Source of the DNA: Christensenella sp. UBA4263
GTDB taxonomy: Bacteria; Bacillota; Clostridia; Christensenellales; Aristaeellaceae
Reading direction: 5' to 3'
NCBI GenBank assembly: GCA_002395225.1
Contig: DGWH01000036.1
Coordinates: 1-64,000 of the forward strand
Length of the DNA stretch: 64,000 nt
Part shown: piece by piece, positions 8,089 through 16,804 of the stretch
How the letters are laid out: the number at the start of each line of letters is the position of its first letter
Numbering within the stretch: the stretch's first letter is position 1
Translations under genes and position numbers: made by a program
The notes under the pieces: generated by a model
Told to the model about the DNA's origin: nothing
Databases searched by the model: none
What the model saw: the letters and a program-made list of their open reading frames with translations, nothing else

Positions 8089-9237
8089 ATGAAATTCATC
8101 TTTGCGCCGGATTCCTTCAAGGGATCCCTGACGGCGATAGAGAGCTGTGATATTCTGGAACGGGTTTGCGCGAAGCATTTTCCCGGCTGCGAGACGCAGA
8201 GCGTCCCTGTGGCGGACGGCGGTGAGGGCACGGTGGATGCCCTGCTCCGGGCCATGGGGGGCGAGAGGATCAAAACGCCGGTCACCGGCCCTATGTTTGA
8301 ACCGGAAACGGCTGAGTGGGGGCTGCTGCCCGACGGGAAGACCGCGGTGATGGAAATGGCCCAGGCCAGCGGTTTGCCCTATGTCCCCGCGAATCAGAAG
8401 GATCCGCGGAAGGCGACCAGCCTTGGAACGGGAGAGATGATTGCCGAAGCGCTCAGGCGCGGCGTGAGGAAGATTCTGATCGGCATCGGAGGCAGCGCCA
8501 CCAATGATGGGGGCATCGGCATGCTGACAGCCCTCGGCGCGCTGTTTACCGACGGGAACGGGGAAAAGGTAAAGCCCATCGGCGGTGAGATGATCCGGGT
8601 GGCGAAAGCGGATTTCTCCGGACTGATGCCGGAACTGAAGGAAACAGAGATTACCGTTATCTGCGACGTGACCAATCCGCTGCTGGGGGAGGATGGAGCT
8701 ACCTTTATCTATGGCCCCCAGAAAGGGGCGATTCCGGAGATCCGGGATGAACTTGAAGCGGGTATGATCCACTATGCGAAGGCGGTTGAAACCGCTGTGG
8801 GGCGGGATATCTCCCACTTCCCCGGCGCTGGCGCGGCAGGCGGCCTGGGCGCGGCCCTGGGCGGTGTCCTGGGCGCGACGCTGAAGAGCGGCATTGACGC
8901 TGTCCTGGACGCGGTGGACTTTGAGAGCCGCCTGGAGGGCGTGGATCTGGCCATTACGGGTGAGGGCCGGATTGACGGACAGAGCGTTCGCTTCGGCAAG
9001 GTGCCGGTGGGTGTGGCCAAACGCTGCGCCGCCAGAGGCATTCCCACCCTGGTGCTGGCCGGGGGAATCGGGGATGGCGCAGAAGGCCTGTTCGACATGT
9101 GCGAGAGCACCATCCAGACCACGGTTTCCGGGCCTATGAGCCTGGAGAAAGCCATGAAGGACGCTCCGGCACTGTATGAAGCTGCGGCGGACCGGCTTAT
9201 GCGGGCGGTTAAGATTGGCATGGGGCTGCAAAAATAA
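8089..9237 (+). CDS. garK: Glycerate kinase (GarK/GlxK family)
   Basis: A 382-residue class II glycerate kinase that phosphorylates D-glycerate, probably at C2, feeding lower glycolysis. It begins with the family hallmark PDSFKGSLTA (residues 5-14), followed by PVADGGEGTVDAL, the GIGGSATNDGGIGMLTALG phosphate-binding stretch and GAGAAGGLGAAL; VDLAITGEGRIDGQ near the C-terminus is also typical. Normal length. GGGGG site just upstream of the ATG. Confidence 0.95.
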   Translation: MKFIFAPDSFKGSLTAIESCDILERVCAKHFPGCETQSVPVADGGEGTVDALLRAMGGERIKTPVTGPMFEPETAEWGLLPDGKTAVMEMAQASGLPYVPANQKDPRKATSLGTGEMIAEALRRGVRKILIGIGGSATNDGGIGMLTALGALFTDGNGEKVKPIGGEMIRVAKADFSGLMPELKETEITVICDVTNPLLGEDGATFIYGPQKGAIPEIRDELEAGMIHYAKAVETAVGRDISHFPGAGAAGGLGAALGGVLGATLKSGIDAVLDAVDFESRLEGVDLAITGEGRIDGQSVRFGKVPVGVAKRCAARGIPTLVLAGGIGDGAEGLFDMCESTIQTTVSGPMSLEKAMKDAPALYEAAADRLMRAVKIGMGLQK

Positions 9238-9313
9238 GCGTGGTCCGATTCCTGAAATCCTTATGGAAGGTTCCGAAGACAATAGACCCAACATTGAAAC
9301 GGAGGCAAACAAG

Positions 9314-10642
9314 ATGATCCCCAAAGTAGTAAAAATGGATGTTTATCCGGTGGCGGGCCATGACAGCATGGAGCTGAATCTGTCCGGTGCGCACGCGCCG
9401 TATTTTACCCGGAACGTGGTCGTTCTTGAGGACAGCGAGGGCAACCTGGGCGTGGGCGAGGTCCCCGGCGGACAGAAGATCACCAAAGCGCTGGAAGATG
9501 TGAAGGATCTGGTTCTGGGCACCTCCATCGCCGACTATAAGGGAACCCTGAACAAGGTACGGGCCTGGCTGAACGCCAACATCAAGGACGATGTCCGCGG
9601 CCTGCAGACCTTTGACCTGCGGACCGGCGTACACGTGGTGACGGCGATCGAGGCGCCGCTGCTGGACCTGCTTGGAAAATTTCTGGATCTGCCGGCCGCG
9701 GCGCTGATGGGCGACGGCATTCAGCGGGACCGGGTGCGGTTCCTCAGCTACCTCTTCTATATTGGGGACCGGAAAAAAACCGATCTGCCCTATATGAGCG
9801 AGGAAGATTCCGACTGTGAATGGTACCGGCTGCGCAATGAGGAAGCCCTGACTCCCGACGCCATCGTAGCGCTGGCCAAGGCCACCGTAGACAAATACGG
9901 ATTTGAAGACTTCAAGCTCAAGGGCGGCGTGCTGGCCCCGAAGGAAGAGGTCAAGGCCGTTACCGCCATCAAAAAAGCATTCCCCAATGCCCGGGTGGAC
10001 CTGGATCCCAATGGCTGCTGGAGCCTGAAGGAAGCGCTGGAAGTGGCGCCGGATCTGAAGAAGGTGCTGGCTTACATGGAAGACCCCTGCGGCGCGGAAG
10101 CCGGATTCAGCGGCCGGGAAGTGATGGCGGAATTCCGCAAGGCGACCATGATGCCCACCGCGACCAATATGATCAATACGGACTGGCGCCAGATGTGCCA
10201 TACCATCGCGCTGCAGAGCGTGGACATTCCGCTGGCGGATCCGCATTTCTGGACCATGAACGGCAGCGTCCGGGTTGGTCAGCTGTGCAATGACTTTGGC
10301 CTCATGTGGGGCTGCCACAGCAACAACCACTTTGATATTTCCCTGGCGATGGTGGTGCAGTGCGCTGCCGCCATCCCCGGAAAGATGAACGGCATCGATA
10401 CCCACTGGATCTGGCAGGAAGGCCGGGAGAGGCTGACCAAGGAACCCATGCAGATTGTGGATGGATGCATCGACCTGCCGAAGAAGCCGGGTCTGGGCAT
10501 CGACGTGGATCTGGATCAGGTAAAGAAGGCCAACAAGATCTATATGGAGAACTGCCTGGGCGCCCGGGACGATGCCATCGGCATGCAGTATCTGATTCCC
10601 GGATGGAAATTCGACAACAAGAAGCCCTGCCTGGTTCGCTGA
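9314..10642 (+). CDS. gudD: Glucarate dehydratase
   Basis: This 442-residue enolase-superfamily enzyme dehydrates D-glucarate (and often L-idarate) to 5-keto-4-deoxyglucarate. Visible family features are the KLKGG base motif around residue 200, metal ligands in VDLDPNGCW and YMEDPCG, the ATNM loop, ADPHFWTMNGSVRV, and the second catalytic histidine in WGCHSNNHFDISLAMV (about 330-345). The ATG at 9314 has GGAGG eight bases upstream; the frame extends further 5' but with no ribosome site. With garD it lets both aldarate isomers enter one pathway. Confidence 0.95.
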   Translation: MIPKVVKMDVYPVAGHDSMELNLSGAHAPYFTRNVVVLEDSEGNLGVGEVPGGQKITKALEDVKDLVLGTSIADYKGTLNKVRAWLNANIKDDVRGLQTFDLRTGVHVVTAIEAPLLDLLGKFLDLPAAALMGDGIQRDRVRFLSYLFYIGDRKKTDLPYMSEEDSDCEWYRLRNEEALTPDAIVALAKATVDKYGFEDFKLKGGVLAPKEEVKAVTAIKKAFPNARVDLDPNGCWSLKEALEVAPDLKKVLAYMEDPCGAEAGFSGREVMAEFRKATMMPTATNMINTDWRQMCHTIALQSVDIPLADPHFWTMNGSVRVGQLCNDFGLMWGCHSNNHFDISLAMVVQCAAAIPGKMNGIDTHWIWQEGRERLTKEPMQIVDGCIDLPKKPGLGIDVDLDQVKKANKIYMENCLGARDDAIGMQYLIPGWKFDNKKPCLVR

Positions 10643-10656
10643 GAGGGAAATAACCC

Positions 10657-10681
10657 GGCCGGCTGGAGAATCCAGCCGGCC
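10657..10681. other. Intercistronic perfect stem-loop
   Basis: GGCCGGCTGGA and TCCAGCCGGCC form an 11-pair stem with a GAA loop between gudD and garD, followed only by CTTCTG. It is probably a stability element or partial terminator. Confidence 0.6.
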
Positions 10682-10706
10682 TTCTGACAATGGAGGGAAA
10701 CAAAAG

Positions 10707-12218
10707 TTGCGTACAGTTGTACAGATCAAACCTGAGGATAACGTGGCCATCGCTGTGAGACAGCTGGAAAAGGGCACGGAGATCATGCCCGGGGTCGTCA
10801 CACTGTCGGAAATCCCCCAGGCCCATAAAATCGCCCTGACCGATATCCCGAAGGACGGAGCGGTTATCCGCTACGGCGTCACCCTGGGGTATGCTCTGGA
10901 TCCCATCGCGAAGGGACAGTGGATCAACGAATATATGCTGCGGCTGCCCACGCCGCCCTCCCTGGACGATATGCCATGGGGGACGAATATCCGTACGGAT
11001 CTGCCTGAGCCGCCGGTAAAAACCTGGTGGGGTTACCGGAATCCGGAAGGCGGATACGCCGGGACGCGGAATATGCTGGGGATTCAGACCACCGTGCAGT
11101 GCGTGGAAGGCACGTTGAATGTGGCGCTGGAACGGATCCGGAAAGAACTGCTGCCCAAGTATCCAAACGTGGATGACGTGGTAGCCATCAATCATGCCTA
11201 TGGATGCGGAGTGGCCATCAATGCGCCGGAAGCCAAAGTGCCTATTCGCGCCCTGCGGAATATCGCCCATCACCCGAACTTCGGGGGAGAACTGATGGTC
11301 GTAAGTCTGGGATGCGAGAAACTGACGGTGGATATGCTGGTGGGGCCTGAAAACAATACACCGGAGAACGTGGTGGTGCTGCAGGAATGCCACGGTTTCG
11401 AAGGGTGCATGAAGGCCCTGATGGATATGGCGGACAGGAAGCTGGCGAAGCTGAATGAACGCCGGCGGGAGGAACTGCCGCTGAGCGATCTTCTGATCGG
11501 TATGCAGTGCGGCGGCAGCGATGCCTTCAGCGGCGTCAGCGCCAACCCCTCCGCCGGATATGCGGCGGACATGCTGGTGAAGGGCGGAGGCACGGTGCTC
11601 TTCAGCGAGGTGACAGAGGTCCGGGACGGGGTGCATTTCATCGCGGAACGCTGCGTCAGCGCGGAGGTGCGGGACAAGCTTGCCGCGGAGATGCGCTGGT
11701 ACGACAAATATCTGGAGGACGCCAACGTGGACCGGAGCGCCAATCCCACCCCCGGGAACAAGAAGGGCGGGCTGGCCAATATCGTGGAAAAAGCCATGGG
11801 TTCCATCGCGAAGTCCGGTACTTCCCCCATTGTGGAAGTGCTCTCTCCGGCGGAAAGGCCAACCAAACATGGGGAGATCTTCGCGGCCACCCCAGCCAGC
11901 GATATCGTGTGTGGCCCCTGCCAAATGGCCAGCGGAATCGGACTGCAGGTGTTTATGACCGGCCGCGGCACACCCTACAACCTGGCCGCGGTGCCGGTGA
12001 TTAAGGTCTGCAGCAGGAACGATCTGAAGGCACAGTGGCCGGACATCATTGACATCAGCGCCGGAGACGTGGCGACGGGCGAAAAGACCATCGCGGAAGT
12101 GGGAACGGAGATTTTCAACAAGATTATTGCTTGCGCCAGCGGGAAGGATCAGCCCTTCGCGGAGAAATACCGGATGCATAATTATCTTTGCATTTTCAAC
12201 CCGGCGCCGATTACCTGA
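10707..12218 (+). CDS. garD: Galactarate dehydratase
   Basis: A 503-residue member of the UxaA/GarD dehydratase family. The N-terminal SAF-like segment (VVQIKPEDNVAIAV to about residue 90) and the catalytic part with LLPKYPNVDDVVAINHAYGC, GVAINAPEAKVPIR and NPNFGGE/HPNFGGE-type stretch resemble E. coli GarD more closely than altronate dehydratase; SLGCEKL and GMQCGGSDAFSGVSANP are further family signatures. It starts at TTG 10707 with GGAGGG ten bases upstream. Expected reaction: galactarate to 5-keto-4-deoxyglucarate. Iron dependence is known for the family. Confidence 0.92.
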   Translation: MRTVVQIKPEDNVAIAVRQLEKGTEIMPGVVTLSEIPQAHKIALTDIPKDGAVIRYGVTLGYALDPIAKGQWINEYMLRLPTPPSLDDMPWGTNIRTDLPEPPVKTWWGYRNPEGGYAGTRNMLGIQTTVQCVEGTLNVALERIRKELLPKYPNVDDVVAINHAYGCGVAINAPEAKVPIRALRNIAHHPNFGGELMVVSLGCEKLTVDMLVGPENNTPENVVVLQECHGFEGCMKALMDMADRKLAKLNERRREELPLSDLLIGMQCGGSDAFSGVSANPSAGYAADMLVKGGGTVLFSEVTEVRDGVHFIAERCVSAEVRDKLAAEMRWYDKYLEDANVDRSANPTPGNKKGGLANIVEKAMGSIAKSGTSPIVEVLSPAERPTKHGEIFAATPASDIVCGPCQMASGIGLQVFMTGRGTPYNLAAVPVIKVCSRNDLKAQWPDIIDISAGDVATGEKTIAEVGTEIFNKIIACASGKDQPFAEKYRMHNYLCIFNPAPIT

Positions 12219-12236
12219 TGGAGGTTATAAAACGAG

Positions 12237-13478
12237 ATGGCAGTCAAAATTGTAACGGAAGCGAATCGCTGTTTGCAGTGCAAGAACCCCCTTTGCCAGC
12301 AGGGATGTCCCGCTCATACGCCGATCCCTCAGGTCATTGCTTTGTTTAAGGAAAACAAACTGATGGAAGCGGGGAAAATGCTCTTCGAAAACAACCCCAT
12401 GTCCCTGGTCTGCTCCATGGTTTGTCACCATTCCGCCCAGTGCTATGGACACTGTGTGCTGAATAAGAAGGGACAGCCCATCCAGTTTTACGAAATTGAG
12501 AAATTTATCTCCGATTCGTACCTGGACCGGATGAGCGTGGAAGGGAAAAAGCCTTACAACGGGAAGAACGCGGCTGTGATCGGCAGCGGCCCCGCCGGCA
12601 TGACGGTAGCCATTCAGCTGGCCTGGAACGGATATGGGGTTACCATTTTCGAGGAAAAGGACCGGATTGGCGGGATGCTGCAGTACGGGATTCCGGATTT
12701 TCGGTTGCCTAAAACCATCCTGGACCGGTACAAAGCCAGGCTGATGGAACTGGGTATCAAGATCCGCCCCCATGTAACCATGGGCGGGGATCTGATGATC
12801 GATAATCTTTTCCGGGACGGGTATTCCACCGTTTTTATCGGTACAGGCGTATGGAGGCCAACCACCCTGGGCATTGAAGGGGAAACACTGGCCAACGTGC
12901 ACTTCGGGATTTCCTACCTGGCCAGGCCGATTTCCTATACCGTGGGGGAGACGGTTGCCATCATCGGTATGGGCAATGTGGCCATGGATGTGGCAAGAAC
13001 CGCTTTCCGCCATGGGGCGCGCCGGGTTATGCTCTTCCAGCGGGGAACCAGCATTTCAGCCAGTGAAATGGAAATGGAGTACGCCAGGCTGGACGGAGCG
13101 GAATTCTTCACGGGAAAATCCATTCAGCGCATAACGCCGGAAGGCCCGGTCTTCAAAAATTCCGTGCTGAACGAGCAGGGCCGGCCCGTGGGCGTGGAAG
13201 GGGAAGAAGAGCTGGTAAAGGCGGATACCACCATCATAGCCATCAGCCAGCATCCCAAGGACAAACTGGTGAACACCACCCACGGCCTGCACGCCACCGA
13301 GCGTGGGCTGCTGATCGTGGATGAAAACAAGATGACGACCCGGGCGGGGGTTTTCGCAGCCGGAGATGTGACCCACGGGTCTCTGACGGTGGTGCATGCT
13401 GTGGACGAAGCCAAGATCGCGGCTGCAGGAATGATGCGCTACATGGAAGGGCTGGATAAGCCCAGGGGTGAGGCATAA
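12237..13478 (+). CDS. GltD-like FAD/NAD(P)-dependent oxidoreductase with N-terminal Fe-S motif
   Basis: This 413-residue protein resembles the small subunit of glutamate synthase. It has an N-terminal cysteine cluster (CLQCKNPLCQQGCP) followed by further cysteines (CSMVCHHSAQCYGHC) for two 4Fe-4S centres, an FAD-binding GSGPAG motif, the EEKDRIGGMLQYGIP stretch, an NAD(P)-binding GMGNVAMDVART site, and a C-terminal AAGDVTHG FAD motif. It starts 18 bases after garD and is the last gene before a strong terminator. No glutamate synthase large subunit is present, so it probably acts alone or with another partner, perhaps recycling reductant for the pathway; that role is inference. Confidence 0.85.
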   Translation: MAVKIVTEANRCLQCKNPLCQQGCPAHTPIPQVIALFKENKLMEAGKMLFENNPMSLVCSMVCHHSAQCYGHCVLNKKGQPIQFYEIEKFISDSYLDRMSVEGKKPYNGKNAAVIGSGPAGMTVAIQLAWNGYGVTIFEEKDRIGGMLQYGIPDFRLPKTILDRYKARLMELGIKIRPHVTMGGDLMIDNLFRDGYSTVFIGTGVWRPTTLGIEGETLANVHFGISYLARPISYTVGETVAIIGMGNVAMDVARTAFRHGARRVMLFQRGTSISASEMEMEYARLDGAEFFTGKSIQRITPEGPVFKNSVLNEQGRPVGVEGEEELVKADTTIIAISQHPKDKLVNTTHGLHATERGLLIVDENKMTTRAGVFAAGDVTHGSLTVVHAVDEAKIAAAGMMRYMEGLDKPRGEA

Positions 13479-13497
13479 TCCAATATGACCAGGGAAA

Positions 13498-13528
13498 AGG
13501 ACGGCTCCGGGAAGAGCCGTCCTCTTTT
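13498..13528 (+). terminator. Terminator of the aldarate operon
   Basis: AGGACGGCTC and GAGCCGTCCT pair perfectly around a six-base loop and are followed by CTTTTC. It closes the operon twenty bases after the last stop codon. Confidence 0.85.
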
Positions 13529-14475
13529 CAAGCGCATCAGGCTTGCACAACAGGGGCAGATCATGTAAGATAACGGAAGAAGGGCTTCGTGCCGATGCCA
13601 AGGGACGGAAGCCTTACGATACAGGAAGCAGGAAAAAGCTGAATTGAAAAGTTTACAGATACAAGTGGAGTCGTTGTATCTCTTAGTCAAACAAGCCGTA
13701 CAGTTGGTAGCAAAAAACATGAAATTACAGGGGAAATGTGGTTGATATTAGTCTTTCAAGACGATTTGAGGCCACTGTCGGGTTGAAAAAGGACATAGCA
13801 AAGCTGGAGGTTTTAGCCCGCGTTCAAAATTTGAAAGACTAAAGTACACTCCAGTTTACTATGTAACGTCAACGAAATATAGGCAGACAGTACAGAGCAT
13901 CAAGTAGGCTACTGACATAAGTGATGTCAGTCAGTATTCATCTCAAACTGATCTGTTACACGTATCATCTGGGGCTTTGCCCCAGACCCCACCCTCGCCG
14001 GTAGGCACCTCCCAGAGACATACTCTGGGAGGATGCTGAAGGGTGGTCCGTGTCGCCTGTCAAGGTCACATCGCTATTTATCCCTCCCGCCCTGAGGGGC
14101 GTGAGCATAAACCGCTCTGTTCCCTTGACAGACTCCCGCTCCAATTTTCTGGTATCTATCTTTCGTGACGAATCCTGTTAGAGCCAATCAATTGGTTGCT
14201 ATGTTCTTCTTAACGAGGAAACATGAACAAGTTGTCTGATCGGAGATATACTTTAGTATATCTTCTTCTATGCTTGTGTCAAGAGAAGAAATGAGGATTT
14301 CATCAAGATCCGTCATGGGAATGGTTTCAACTGTATTTGAGTGTTATCCAGTCAATGAGTTTGTAAGAGTAATGGCAACAAATTGGACGTGAAAGACTAG
14401 TGGATACTTCGCACCCTGCCTTGTATCCGTTAAGTTTTTCAATTCAGAGAAGCAGGAAAAACAAATGAGCAGAAT
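13529..14475. other. Long gene-free region with structured blocks
   Basis: No convincing gene. It contains a 12-base inverted repeat TTAGTCTTTCAA/TTGAAAGACTAA (13748-13759 and 13831-13842), a strongly structured block at 13968-14131 listed separately, and an operator-like dyad AGATATAC-TTTA-GTATATCT (14244-14263). A short frame encoding QEKAELKSLQIQVESLY near 13630-13740 looks like a coiled-coil fragment of a lost mobile-element gene, but is too short to assign. Confidence 0.5.
13968..14131. ncRNA. Candidate structured RNA or multi-hairpin element
   Basis: Four independent stems can be read: TCTGGGGC/GCCCCAGA (13968-13986), an outer CCACCCT/AGGGTGG (13989-13995 with 14040-14046) enclosing CCTCCCAGAG/CTCTGGGAGG (14008-14032), and CTGTCAAGG/CCTTGACAG (14057-14065 with 14123-14131) enclosing CGCCC/GGGCG. 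This density of nested pairing in a non-coding stretch suggests a folded RNA or a palindromic repeat element. It does not match tRNA, tmRNA, RNase P or SRP RNA signatures I know. Confidence 0.35.
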
Positions 14476-14811
14476 TTATCGATCTGTACAGTGTACAGAA
14501 AGTCTGTTATTTTTAATGGGACCTATCTTATTCAGACGGTCCCATGAATAGAGAATTAAGCCACATTCTTTTTGATAAAAAAGACGTGTTTTTGTCGGCT
14601 CTGTGTAATACATTTTAAATGATACTTTATGTTTGCTGAACCAAAGGTTTTGCGCACGGTTTACAAAGACAGCCGTAAGAGAAGCCAATGCAGCACTGCC
14701 ATCTTCTCCCCAATGCATACGATCATCTACCTTCTGCCGTTCGCTGATCAGAAGCTCATTGCAGAGTTCGGATGAATTGCTGGAATTCGTGAGGCCAGCT
14801 TTCTTTCTCAA
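14476..14811 (-). pseudogene. Possible transposase C-terminal fragment
   Basis: An open frame of 111 residues. The stretch DRMHWGEDGSAALASL followed by a W about 20 residues on resembles the C-terminal WSxEGxxAxLxLRxL region of ISKra4/ISLre2-like transposases, but it is short and the rest is not recognisable. It has no good ribosome binding site and sits in decayed DNA. I treat it as a degenerate mobile-element piece with low confidence; it could also be non-coding. Confidence 0.3.
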
Positions 14812-14871
14812 TGCATAGCAAGGATCATGTCTCTACGATATTCGATGTATGCAATCAAATCATCGAGATAG

Positions 14872-15036
14872 CTGCCTGCCATCGCCGTCTGCGGGCCCTT
14901 CGGCGCGGTGAAGGAGCAGTGCTCCGGCCTGTACGCCCAGACCATGGCGGAGCGGGGATTTCTGACCCTCGCCTTTGATCCATCTTTCACAGGCGAAAGC
15001 GGCGGCCAGCCCCGGTATATGGCCTCTCCCGACTGA
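14872..15036 (+). pseudogene. Internal fragment of an alpha/beta hydrolase (dienelactone hydrolase-like)
   Basis: The forward frame from 14872 reads LPAIAVCGPFGAVKEQ, LYAQTMAERGFLTLAFDPSF and TGESGGQPRYMASPD before a TGA at 15034. This is the N-proximal oxyanion and strand region of YcjY-like hydrolases that normally continue for over 200 residues. Neither a start codon nor the nucleophile-bearing C-terminal half is present. It is G+C-rich unlike its immediate surroundings, so it is a relic of an ancestral chromosomal gene. Confidence 0.75.
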
Positions 15037-15126
15037 CTCCGGCAACCCGGCACAGTCGGAGGCGTAGTCTGAACGAAGACCAGACGCGCTGAGTAACGAA
15101 TCGTCCAAAGGTGAACAAATTAATTA

Positions 15127-15171
15127 GGACACAGCCCCGAGAAATAGAATTTCTCGGGGCTGTGTCCTTTT
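15127..15171 (+). terminator. Strong stem-loop terminator
   Basis: A perfect 19-pair stem (GGACACAGCCCCGAGAAAT and its complement) with an AGA loop is followed by TTTTC. Near-perfect symmetry means it could work on either strand. It now terminates nothing obvious, consistent with the loss of the gene before it. Confidence 0.8.
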
Positions 15172-15592
15172 CATAAGCAAGTGTGTTTTACCTGCAACAT
15201 CTACCTTGTACGGCAATCCTGTTTTTTTCGAAACGATTCATTGGTCGGTTCTCTCCTGCCCGAAGGATTCCTGTCATGTTCCGGGATCACAACCCGGCAG
15301 GTCATTTTCAATGATTTTTTCCAGCGATGTTCCCCACTGATAATCTCGTTCACAAGATCGTCTTTACACACAAATGGGATCCTGAGAACCTTTTATGCTT
15401 TAAATGTTTAAATGTATAATATTTCGATCATGAGGTGATTGATGCATTTCCGGAAGTGTGTTATCATGTCTTGAAAGGGTTGACAGGAAGCGGATTCTTT
15501 GTCTGTCCTCTGTCAGAAAGCAGAATAATCAATTGCTGCAGGGAAGAGCGCGTTCTCTTGAAAAACCTGCCGGACAAAGATGGAGGAGAAAA
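15172..15592. other. Gene-free spacer upstream of the WYL regulator
   Basis: No recognisable gene. A TATAAT lies at 15415-15420 but its -35 is weak (TTTATG region), so the regulator promoter is not certain. The remaining sequence has no repeat that I can see. Confidence 0.4.
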
Positions 15593-16612
15593 ATGAAAGA
15601 CGGCACAAAACTCAGACTGCTGTATCTGTATCAGTTTATTATGAAAAAATCGGATGAAAACCATCCGGTAACCACGCGGGATATGAACAGAATGCTGCAG
15701 GATGAATACGGGATGACCGTGAACCGGATGACGCTGGCCAATGATCTGAATATGCTGCTGGAAACCGGACTCCCGATCCGGGTGAACCGGGGCAGAGAGA
15801 ACAGCTACTACTATGAAAGCCAGAATATGGGGCTCGAGGAGCTGAATATCCTTGCGAATCTGACAGCGACCTCAAGACTGATCAATAAAAAGAAACGGCA
15901 GGCCCTGATCGCCAAACTCGGACGGCAGGTGAGCCCCTATGAAAAGTTCGAGGAAAAGCGAAACGTGATTGTCAGCGACCTGCCCACGGAGGTCAGTCAG
16001 GTGATGGATATCATCAATGAGGCCATTAATCTGAAAAAGAAGATCTCGTTTCAGTATACGGAATATGCGGTGAATAAGGAAAAGGTGCTGCGGCGAAAAG
16101 GTGCAACCTATCTGGTGAGCCCGTATACCCTTGCGTGGGACAGCGGATACTGTTATGTCATCGGGCACAGCCAGGCGAGAGACTGTATCCAGAATTTCCG
16201 CCTGGACCGGATCTATAAGATGCCGGTGATGACGTCGGAGAAAATCGTGCCGCCGCCCAAAGGGTTTGACAAGCAGAAATACGTGGATTCCATGGTCCGC
16301 ATGTACGGCGGCAGGGAAAAAACGGAAGTGACGCTGCTGTGCCGGAATCCGGTGATGAATTCCATGATCGATCACTTTGGCATGCAGACAAAGGTCAGCA
16401 AGCAGGATGATGAGCATTTTACGGCCAGAATTCAGGTGGCCCTGTCACCTACCTTTTATCGCTGGGTATTCGGCTGGGCCGGCGGGGTGACCATCCTGGC
16501 GCCGGAGGAGGCCAGAGAGCAGCTCAGGGAAATGTGCGAAAATGTCATGAACACGATGGCCGGCCATGCAGAGAGCCCGGAAAACGCCCCGGAAAGTACC
16601 CCGGAAAGTTAA
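15593..16612 (+). CDS. WYL domain transcriptional regulator
   Basis: This 339-residue protein has an N-terminal winged-helix DNA-binding domain (about 1-85; TTRDMNRMLQDEYGMTVNRM is the recognition region), a central WYL domain (about 140-220; KKKISFQYTEY, YLVSPYTLAWDSGYCYVIG and FRLDRIYKM) and a C-terminal WCX-like extension. The ATG at 15593 has GGAGGAGAA upstream; an earlier in-frame ATG lacks one. The C-terminal tail repeats acidic ESPENAPESTPES. WYL proteins sense ligands, often nucleic acid or nucleotide related, but the target here is unknown. It stands alone, with the ZIP transporter starting 190 bases later. Confidence 0.88.
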   Translation: MKDGTKLRLLYLYQFIMKKSDENHPVTTRDMNRMLQDEYGMTVNRMTLANDLNMLLETGLPIRVNRGRENSYYYESQNMGLEELNILANLTATSRLINKKKRQALIAKLGRQVSPYEKFEEKRNVIVSDLPTEVSQVMDIINEAINLKKKISFQYTEYAVNKEKVLRRKGATYLVSPYTLAWDSGYCYVIGHSQARDCIQNFRLDRIYKMPVMTSEKIVPPPKGFDKQKYVDSMVRMYGGREKTEVTLLCRNPVMNSMIDHFGMQTKVSKQDDEHFTARIQVALSPTFYRWVFGWAGGVTILAPEEAREQLREMCENVMNTMAGHAESPENAPESTPES

Positions 16613-16804
16613 CTGGTGTACGGCTGACCCATATCGGCGAAATGTGAAGGTGCGGCTTATCGGAACAGGCAGGAAATGCTCGAACAGATCATGAACGAAG
16701 TTCTGTTTGGATGATGAACGACCGGGAGTGCGTGAACGATTCTGTTTACGCACTTCTCCTGTTCAATCTCACATGAAATCCGACTGAAATTGAGGGGGAT
16801 GCGC

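Noticed and set aside
7363..9324. 653-codon reverse open frame across garR and garK
   Set aside because: Antisense shadow of G+C-rich genes; no ribosome site and no family-like sequence.
10302..12179. 625-codon reverse open frame across garD
   Set aside because: Antisense of a clear galactarate dehydratase; composition is low-complexity His/Arg/Gly.
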